Positions 1 to 4,704 of a stretch of 6,001 bases of DNA are shown piece after piece (the stretch's first letter is position 1; each line of letters starts with the position of its first letter). Made by a program: the position numbers and the translations under genes. This DNA comes from Gammaproteobacteria bacterium (GTDB lineage: Bacteria; Pseudomonadota; Gammaproteobacteria; UWMA-0217). The stretch covers positions 1 to 6,001 of the forward strand of contig JALVPS010000144.1 of the NCBI GenBank assembly GCA_027031685.1. The letters run 5' to 3'. The notes under the pieces were generated by a model. That model saw nothing but the letters and a program-made list of their open reading frames with translations, searched no databases and was not told the DNA's origin.

Positions 1-337
1 CCCCGGCGAGCTGCGCATCACCACCCCGGACGACGAGGTGGAGTACCTGTACGTGTCGGGCGGCATGCTGGAGGTGCAGCCCTTCGGCGTGACAGTGCTG
101 GCCGACACCGCCGAGCGGGCCGAGGAGATCGACGCCCAGGCCGCCGCGGCCGCCCGCGAGCGGGCCCAGATGGCCGTGCGCGAGGCCACCTCGCTCATGG
201 ACCTGGCCCAGGCGCAGCGCGAGCTGGCCGAGGCCATCGCCCGCCTGCGCACGCGCGAGGACGCCCAGCGGCGCGGCAAGTTGCGTGAGAAACCCCGCTT
301 CGAACCGGCCCCTCAGCGCCCTCCGCGGGAAGACTGA
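1..337 (+). CDS. atpC: F1Fo ATP synthase subunit epsilon, 3' part (5' end outside window)
   Basis: Epsilon is the small central-stalk subunit of F1. It links gamma to the c-ring, and its C-terminal helices can inhibit ATP hydrolysis on the cytoplasmic side of the inner membrane. The reading frame is open from base 2 and shows about 111 residues ending at TGA 335-337. The visible part begins in the beta-sandwich domain (PGELRI). It then carries the family signature YVSGGMLEVQP followed by VTVLADTAERAEEID, which closely matches E. coli YLSGGILEVQP and VTVLADTAIRGQDLD. An Ala/Glu/Arg-rich helical hairpin follows and ends at AIARLR. The E. coli protein stops shortly after that point, but this one continues with a basic, proline-rich tail (EKPRFEPAPQRPPRED), roughly 20 residues longer. 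The internal GTG at 38 is not the start because homology continues upstream of it. As epsilon is usually last in the operon, the rest of the atp genes are expected to the left. Identity is secure; only the tail is unusual. Confidence 0.93.
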   Translation, partial: PGELRITTPDDEVEYLYVSGGMLEVQPFGVTVLADTAERAEEIDAQAAAAARERAQMAVREATSLMDLAQAQRELAEAIARLRTREDAQRRGKLREKPRFEPAPQRPPRED

Positions 338-356
338 CCCCCACCCGCCCACAGGC

Positions 357-365
357 TGGTAAGAT
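357..365 (+). promoter_or_regulatory. Candidate extended -10 promoter for the cytidylate kinase-like gene
   Basis: TGGTAAGAT fits an extended -10 element (TG-N-TAAGAT, 4 of 6 to TATAAT). It lies in the 67-bp gap after atpC. I see no well-spaced -35, which extended -10 promoters can tolerate. The predicted start near base 372 would give a leader of about 33 nt before the ATG at 405. This is motif reading only, and readthrough from the atp operon is an alternative. Confidence 0.35.
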
Positions 366-378
366 GGCCCCGGGGCCA
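365..378. repeat. Perfect 14-bp GC palindrome after atpC
   Basis: TGGCCCCGGGGCCA is a perfect inverted repeat with no loop, placed 27 bp after the atpC stop and directly after the candidate -10 element. No T-tract follows it on either strand, so it is not a standard intrinsic terminator. It could act as a weak hairpin or an operator-like dyad at the transcription start, or it could be chance in GC-rich DNA. Confidence 0.35.
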
Positions 379-391
379 ACCACCCCGGCCC

Positions 392-397
392 GAGGAG
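392..397 (+). promoter_or_regulatory. Ribosome binding site of the cytidylate kinase-like gene
   Basis: GAGGAG lies 7 nt before the ATG at 405. It is a strong Shine-Dalgarno match at good spacing and supports 405 as the start over later in-frame or out-of-frame ATGs. Confidence 0.75.
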
Positions 398-404
398 TCC
401 GCCC

Positions 405-1109
405 ATGAACCGTGATTCGCAGCGCCTCATCCAGTCCCTCATCAAGGCCGAGTACTTCCACGAGCGACGCCTGCCCGAGCTGCACAAGCCGCAGTGCACC
501 ATCACCGTGTCACGCCAGTGCGGCTCGCTGGGCGAGTCGTTCGCGGAACGGCTGGCGGAGCGGCTCGATCTGCTCTACTTCGACCGCGACCTGCTGGAGG
601 AGACGGCCCGCGAGGCGGGCGTGGACCCGGCGGTGTTCGCGGAGCTGGACGAGAGCGTCAAGGGGCTGCGCCCCAACTGGCTGGAGGTGGTGTTCACCAA
701 CAAGCCGCTGCAGCAGAAGCAGTACCTGCGGGCCCTCATCAACGTCATCATCGGCATCTCGCGCTACGGGGGGGTGATCCTGGGGCGCGGCGCCAACTTC
801 GTGCTGAGCGGCACCTTCACCTTCCGCGTGCGCATCGTCGGCTCGGTGCCCATCCGCGCCGGCCGCTACGCGGCCTTCCACGGCGTGGACCTGGAGATCG
901 CCGAGCAGAAGGTGCTGGAGACGGACCGCGACCGCGCCGCCTTCGTCAAGACGCTGTTCGGCAAGGACATCAACGAGCCGGCCGCCTACGACCTGGTGAT
1001 GAACTCCGACCGCATCGGCGTGGAGGCCATGGTGGACCTGGCCGTGAAGGCCCTGCGCGCCGGCCACTTCTGCCACCGGCCGGACCACAAGGGTCAGGTC
1101 GTCAAGTGA
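405..1109 (+). CDS. Cytidylate kinase-like family protein
   Basis: This 234-residue cytosolic protein resembles the cytidylate kinase-like P-loop family (the Cytidylate_kin2 type), whose members are related to nucleoside monophosphate kinases but mostly lack a proven substrate. A short N-terminal extension (about 1-30) leads into ITVSRQCGSLGESFAERL (33-50), the counterpart of the family's ITISR-x-x-GSGG phosphate-binding loop. YFDRDLLEE follows (58-66). GGVILGRGANFVL (122-134) matches the family's second core strand, and RVRIVGSVPIRAGR (141-154) the third. ETDRDRAAFVKTLFGKD (172-188) is the basic, lid-like segment. YDLVMNSDRIGVEAMVDL (195-212) is the conserved C-terminal block. The loop has Leu where the second Gly of GSGG usually sits, so the site is somewhat degenerate. 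The start is supported by GAGGAG 7 nt upstream. It follows atpC but is not a usual atp operon member. The family assignment is good, but CMP kinase activity itself is uncertain; a main cmk gene is probably elsewhere in the genome. Confidence 0.85.
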   Translation: MNRDSQRLIQSLIKAEYFHERRLPELHKPQCTITVSRQCGSLGESFAERLAERLDLLYFDRDLLEETAREAGVDPAVFAELDESVKGLRPNWLEVVFTNKPLQQKQYLRALINVIIGISRYGGVILGRGANFVLSGTFTFRVRIVGSVPIRAGRYAAFHGVDLEIAEQKVLETDRDRAAFVKTLFGKDINEPAAYDLVMNSDRIGVEAMVDLAVKALRAGHFCHRPDHKGQVVK

Positions 1110-1512
1110 CCTCCAGCGCCCACTCGGCCCACACCACCACCAGCCCCGCCAACAGGGCCAGCCAGGCGTACCAGGCCGGCTGGTAGAGCAGCAGATAGAG
1201 GCCGATCACCGCCAGGCTGGCGCCCAGCAGGTACAGCCACGGGCCCGGCACCAGGTCGCGCCGGCGACGCTGCACGCCGGCCACGATGAGATTCACGCCG
1301 GTGGCGAACAGGCTCAGGGCGAACACCAGCCACAGGGCGTGGAACAGGGCCAGCGAGGTCCACACGCCCTGCCCGCCCTCGACGATGGACTGGAACAGGA
1401 AGAACAGGATGGCCGACAGGCCCAGGGTGCCGGCCACGCCCAGCACGGTGAGCAGCGCGCCGAGGGCGATCACGAAGCGGCGGGGCGACAGGGTGGCGGC
1501 GTGGTGGGTCAT
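1102..1512 (-). CDS. Small four-helix integral membrane protein of unknown function
   Basis: I do not recognise this 136-residue protein. It has four hydrophobic stretches long enough to span the inner membrane, at about residues 13-42, 52-80, 91-110 and 112-130. They are separated by a short acidic loop (IVEGGQG) and a basic cluster (QRRRRD, 81-86). By the positive-inside rule the N-terminal RR and the RRRR loop should face the cytoplasm. No catalytic or metal-binding motif is visible. I chose ATG 1512 because GGAG (CTCC at 1519-1522 on the + strand) lies 6 nt upstream. An in-frame GTG at 1536 would add 8 residues and overlap the lptE stop as GTGA, a translational-coupling arrangement, but has no Shine-Dalgarno. 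Either way it is the last gene of the leuS-lptE run. Its stop overlaps the 3' end of the converging kinase-like gene by 8 bp. The continuous hydrophobic pattern, clean spacing and RBS make it a real gene; its function is unknown. Confidence 0.75.
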   Translation of the reverse strand: MTHHAATLSPRRFVIALGALLTVLGVAGTLGLSAILFFLFQSIVEGGQGVWTSLALFHALWLVFALSLFATGVNLIVAGVQRRRRDLVPGPWLYLLGASLAVIGLYLLLYQPAWYAWLALLAGLVVVWAEWALEVT

Positions 1513-1518
1513 GGCGGA

Positions 1519-1522
1519 CTCC
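1519..1522 (-). promoter_or_regulatory. Ribosome binding site deciding the membrane-protein start
   Basis: GGAG on the - strand sits 6 nt before ATG 1512. The competing GTG at 1536 is preceded by CTCTCCCG, which has no Shine-Dalgarno character, so the shorter form is preferred. Confidence 0.5.
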
Positions 1523-1532
1523 GCAGTGGGCG

Positions 1533-2051
1533 TCACCGGGAGAGTTTAGCGCGGGACTGGGATAGCAGGAGGCGCAGGCGCAGCACCACCAGCTGCGCCA
1601 GCTCGGCGCGCATCTCGCGGAACAGGCGCTGCGCCTCCTGTTCGGAGCCGAGCACCCGCGTGGGATCCACCACCAGGTCGCGCCGCACGGACACCCGCGC
1701 CGGGCCCAGTGGCGGCCGGCCCGGGCGGCGCAGCAGGAAGCGCACGGTGTTGATGAGGGCGTATTCACGGGCACGAACCTGCCGGTCCACGCTCACCACC
1801 TCCCGCGAGCGCTCCACGGCCACCAGGCGCAGCTCCGGCACGTCGGGCGCCGCCTTGTCCAGCACGGTCACCCCCTGGGCCCGCAGGGCGCGCCGCAGGG
1901 CCTGGGCGAAGCCGCTGTCGCGCGCCGCGCCGCCCAGCACCAGACGCGGCAGTTCGGCCCCCAGCCCTGGCCCGCCACTGCCGCGCAGGTGGTAGCCGCA
2001 GCCGACCGGCAACAGCAGCAACGCGACGAGCAGTGGCCAGAGGCGCCCCAT
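1533..2051 (-). CDS. lptE: LPS-assembly lipoprotein LptE
   Basis: LptE (formerly RlpB) is the outer-membrane lipoprotein that plugs and stabilises the LptD barrel for the final step of LPS export to the cell surface. The 172-residue protein starts with a short signal peptide (Arg3, hydrophobic core 4-16) and a lipobox-like PVGC with Cys18. It is followed at once by GYHLRG (19-24), matching the GC-G-x-H-L-R start typical of mature LptE. Further E. coli-like landmarks are the LRAQGVTVLDK region (56-66), VPELRL (71-76), AREYALINTVRF (94-105, compare TAEYQMIMTV) and a C-terminal helix (about 137-162). It lacks the long low-complexity tail of E. coli LptE (193 residues). Pro at lipobox -3 is unusual. 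The start lies 3 bp after the leuS stop (TGA GCC ATG) with no clear Shine-Dalgarno, so translation is probably coupled to leuS. The leuS-lptE order is the standard gammaproteobacterial one; holA, which usually follows, is absent. Confidence 0.92.
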   Translation of the reverse strand: MGRLWPLLVALLLLPVGCGYHLRGSGGPGLGAELPRLVLGGAARDSGFAQALRRALRAQGVTVLDKAAPDVPELRLVAVERSREVVSVDRQVRAREYALINTVRFLLRRPGRPPLGPARVSVRRDLVVDPTRVLGSEQEAQRLFREMRAELAQLVVLRLRLLLSQSRAKLSR

Positions 2052-2054
2052 GGC

Positions 2055-4643
2055 TCAGTTGGCCACGATGTTGACCAGCTTGCCGGGCACCACGATCACC
2101 TTGCGCACGGTCTTGCCAGCGACGAAGCGCTGCACGTTGGGCTCGGCCAGGGCGGCCGCCTCCACGGCGCCGCGCTCGGCGCCGGCCGGCACCTGCACCC
2201 TGCCGCGCAGCTTGCCGTTGACCTGCACCACGTACTGCACCGTGTCCTCGGCCAGGGCCGCCTCGTCCACCGCCGGCCAGGGGGCGTCCACCACCGCCTC
2301 GTCGTGCCCCAGCAGCCGCCACAGGCGGTGGGTGATGTGCGGCACGATGGGCGAGAGCATGCGCACCACGGCCTCGTAGGCCTCCTGGGCCACGGCCCGG
2401 CCGGCCGGGCTGTCGTCCCGGAAGCGGCCCAGCTCATTGAGCAGCTCCATGCAGGCGGCGATGGCGGTGTTGAAGGTGTGGCGCCGCCCCATGTCGTCGC
2501 TGACCTTGGCGATGGTCTGGTGCAGCTTGCGGCGCAGGGCCTGCTGACCGGCGTCGAGGGCATCGGGGGCCACCGGGGCGGGGATGCCGGCTTCGCAGTG
2601 GGCGGTCACCTGCCGCCACAGGCGCTTGAGGAAGCGGTGCGCCCCCTCCACGCCGGCGTCGGACCATTCCAGCGACTGCTCGGGCGGGGCGGCGAACATC
2701 ATGAACAGGCGCACCGTGTCGGCCCCGTAGCGGTCCACCATGGCCTGCGGGTCGATGCCGTTGTTCCTGGACTTGGACATCTTGCTCATGCCGCCGGGGA
2801 TGACCGGCTGACCGTCCTGCACCAGGGTGGCGCGCACGATGCGGCCCTTGTCGTCCCGCTCCACGGTCACGTCCTGGGGCGAGAACCACTCGCGGCCGCC
2901 CTGCCCGTCCTCGCGGTAGAAGGTCTCGGCCAGCACCATGCCCTGGGTGAGCAGGCGCCGGAAGGGCTCGTCGGAGGACACCAGGCCGGCGTCGCGCAGC
3001 AGCTTGTGGAAGAAGCGGGCGTACAGCAGGTGCAGCACGGCGTGCTCGATGCCGCCGATGTACTGGTCCACCGGCAGCCAGTAGTCGGCCCGCGGGTCGA
3101 GCATGGCGCGGTCGTTGTCCGGGCAGCAGTAGCGGGCGTAGTACCAGCTGGACTCCATGAAGGTGTCGAAGGTGTCCGTCTCGCGCGTGGCCGGCTGGCC
3201 GCGGTAGGTGGTGCGGGACCACGCCGGGTCGGTCTTGAGGGGCGACTGGACGCCCTCCGGCACCACGTCCTCGGGCAGCACCACCGGCAGCTCGTCCTCC
3301 GGCACCGGCACCACCTGGCCATCCTCCAGGTAGAGCATGGGGATGGGCGCGCCCCAGTAGCGCTGGCGCGACACGCCCCAGTCGCGCAGGCGGTAGTGCA
3401 CCTTTTTGCGCCCCAGGCCGCGCTCGGCCAGCCAGGCGGCGATGGCCTCGAAGGCCTGCCCGGAGCTGAGGCCGGTGAAGGGGCCGGAGTCGATGAGCGT
3501 GCCCTTCTCCTCACAGGCCCCCTGTGCCAGGTCACACCCGCCGCTGGCCGGGGCGATGACCTGGCGGATGGGCAGGCCGTACTGGCGGGCGAACTCCCAG
3601 TCGCGCTGGTCATGGGCGGGCACGGCCATCACCGCCCCGGAGCCGTATTCCATGAGCACGAAGTTGGCCACCCACACCGGCACGGCCTCGCCGGTGACCG
3701 GGTGCAGGGCCCTGAGGCCGGTGTCGCGCCCCTTCTTCTCCATGGTGGCCAGGTCGGCCTCGGCCACGGCGCCCTGGCGGCATTCGGCCACGAAGGCGGC
3801 CAGCTCGGGGTCGGACTCGGCCAGGTGCTTGACCAGCGGGTGCTCCGGGGCCAGCCCCACGTAGGTCACGCCCATGAGCGTGTCGGGGCGGGTGGTGAAG
3901 ATCTCGAAGCCGTCGATGCCGGCCACCGGCTCGGCCAGGCGGAAGGTCATCTCCACCCCCTCCGAGCGGCCGATCCAGTTGCGCTGCATGGCCTTGACCT
4001 GCTCCGGCCAGCCGTCCAGCCGGTCCAGGTCGGCCAGCAGCGCCTCGGCGTAGGCGGTGATGCGGATGAACCACTGCGGGATCTCGCGCCGCTCCACCGG
4101 CGCGCCGGAGCGCCAGCCCTTGCCGTCGATGACCTGCTCGTTGGCCAGCACGGTCTGGTCCACCGGGTCCCAGTTGACGGTGGCCATCTTGCGGTACACC
4201 AGCCCCTTCTCGTACAGCCGGGTGAAGAACCACTGCTCCCAGCGGTAGTAGTCCGGGTCACAGGTGGCGATCTCGCGCGACCAGTCGTAGCCGAAGCCGA
4301 GCCGCTTGAGCTGGCCCTTCATGTATTCGATGTTCTCGCGCGTCCACCGGGCCGGCGGCACGTGGTGCTTGATGGCCGCGTTCTCCGCCGGTAGGCCGAA
4401 GGCATCCCAGCCCATGGGCTGCAGCACGTTCTTGCCCTGCATGCGCTGGTAGCGGGCGATCACGTCGCCGATGGTGTAGTTGCGCACGTGCCCCATGTGC
4501 AGCTTGCCGCTGGGATAGGGGAACATGGACAGACAGTAGAACTTCTCCCGGTCCGGATCCTCCGTCACCCGGAAGCTGCCGTGGGACGCCCAGTACTCCT
4601 GGGCCTCGCGCTCGATCTCCTGGGGATGATAGGGCTCAGACAT
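2055..4643 (-). CDS. leuS: Leucyl-tRNA synthetase
   Basis: This class Ia synthetase charges tRNA-Leu with leucine in the cytoplasm. The 862 residues match the bacterial length (E. coli 860). The Rossmann core carries the HIGH motif as HMGH (49-52) within YPSGKLHMGHVRNYTIGD. WDPVDQTVLANEQVIDG (158-174) leads to the CP1 editing domain. That domain has the threonine-rich TTRPDT (250-255) and VPAHDQRD (341-348), whose Asp345 matches the E. coli editing aspartate that hydrolyses misacylated tRNA. LRDWGVSRQRYWG (419-431) and ETDTFDTFMESSWYYARY (488-505) belong to the core. The zinc-domain insert (about 435-487) has no cysteines, as in E. coli and unlike Pseudomonas-type enzymes. KMSKS is at 621-625, followed by the helical anticodon-binding domain. 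The C-terminal domain begins near VVQVNGKLRG (805-814) and ends KVIVVPGKLVNIVAN. ATG 4643 gives the expected N-terminus, although its Shine-Dalgarno is poor. All catalytic and editing landmarks are intact. Confidence 0.99.
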   Translation of the reverse strand: MSEPYHPQEIEREAQEYWASHGSFRVTEDPDREKFYCLSMFPYPSGKLHMGHVRNYTIGDVIARYQRMQGKNVLQPMGWDAFGLPAENAAIKHHVPPARWTRENIEYMKGQLKRLGFGYDWSREIATCDPDYYRWEQWFFTRLYEKGLVYRKMATVNWDPVDQTVLANEQVIDGKGWRSGAPVERREIPQWFIRITAYAEALLADLDRLDGWPEQVKAMQRNWIGRSEGVEMTFRLAEPVAGIDGFEIFTTRPDTLMGVTYVGLAPEHPLVKHLAESDPELAAFVAECRQGAVAEADLATMEKKGRDTGLRALHPVTGEAVPVWVANFVLMEYGSGAVMAVPAHDQRDWEFARQYGLPIRQVIAPASGGCDLAQGACEEKGTLIDSGPFTGLSSGQAFEAIAAWLAERGLGRKKVHYRLRDWGVSRQRYWGAPIPMLYLEDGQVVPVPEDELPVVLPEDVVPEGVQSPLKTDPAWSRTTYRGQPATRETDTFDTFMESSWYYARYCCPDNDRAMLDPRADYWLPVDQYIGGIEHAVLHLLYARFFHKLLRDAGLVSSDEPFRRLLTQGMVLAETFYREDGQGGREWFSPQDVTVERDDKGRIVRATLVQDGQPVIPGGMSKMSKSRNNGIDPQAMVDRYGADTVRLFMMFAAPPEQSLEWSDAGVEGAHRFLKRLWRQVTAHCEAGIPAPVAPDALDAGQQALRRKLHQTIAKVSDDMGRRHTFNTAIAACMELLNELGRFRDDSPAGRAVAQEAYEAVVRMLSPIVPHITHRLWRLLGHDEAVVDAPWPAVDEAALAEDTVQYVVQVNGKLRGRVQVPAGAERGAVEAAALAEPNVQRFVAGKTVRKVIVVPGKLVNIVAN

Positions 4644-4654
4644 GGTGCACCGTG

Positions 4655-4673
4655 GCCGCCAACGAAAGGCGGC
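4655..4673 (-). other. GC-rich hairpin in the leuS leader region
   Basis: GCCGCC and GGCGGC form a 6-bp stem around a 7-nt loop, read on the - strand between lnt and the leuS ATG. No U-tract follows, so it is unlikely to end lnt transcripts. It overlaps the predicted start site of the candidate leuS promoter, so only transcripts reading through from lnt would hold the whole stem. It has no leucine-codon leader peptide or recognisable T-box structure. Confidence 0.35.
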
Positions 4674-4674
4674 A

Positions 4675-4704
4675 AGGATAGCAGCGCCGTGACAGGGCTC
4701 ACAA
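4675..4704 (-). promoter_or_regulatory. Candidate sigma70-type promoter for leuS-lptE
   Basis: On the - strand TTGTGA (4699-4704, 4 of 6 to TTGACA) is followed after exactly 18 bp by TATCCT (4675-4680, 4 of 6 to TATAAT). A TG one base upstream of the -10 gives the extended form TGCTATCCT. The -35 includes the TGA stop of lnt. The predicted start near 4668 gives a leader of about 25 nt. It is one of very few AT-containing stretches locally, which supports it, but it remains a motif call. Confidence 0.45.

Noticed and set aside
365..378. Intrinsic terminator for the atp operon
   Set aside because: The palindrome has no loop and no following T-run on either strand, so it does not meet the usual criteria.
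494..1186. 230-codon + strand frame overlapping the kinase-like gene
   Set aside because: It is a low-complexity Arg/Gly/Ala shadow with no homology seen; the frame starting at 405 has the RBS and the conserved motifs.
2425..2740. Possible disruption or frameshift in leuS
   Set aside because: The reading frame is continuous through KMSKS and the anticodon-binding domain to the conserved C-terminus, so the gene is intact.
1989..4394. 801-codon open frame on the + strand, entirely antisense to leuS
   Set aside because: Its product is rich in Gly, His, Val, Ala and Leu with no recognisable domain. Long antisense frames are expected opposite genes with strong G/C third-position bias, and leuS on the other strand is unmistakable.
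4655..4673. Leucine-responsive attenuator or T-box upstream of leuS
   Set aside because: The leader is only about 25-55 nt, with a single short stem, no leader peptide with Leu codons and no T-box sequence.
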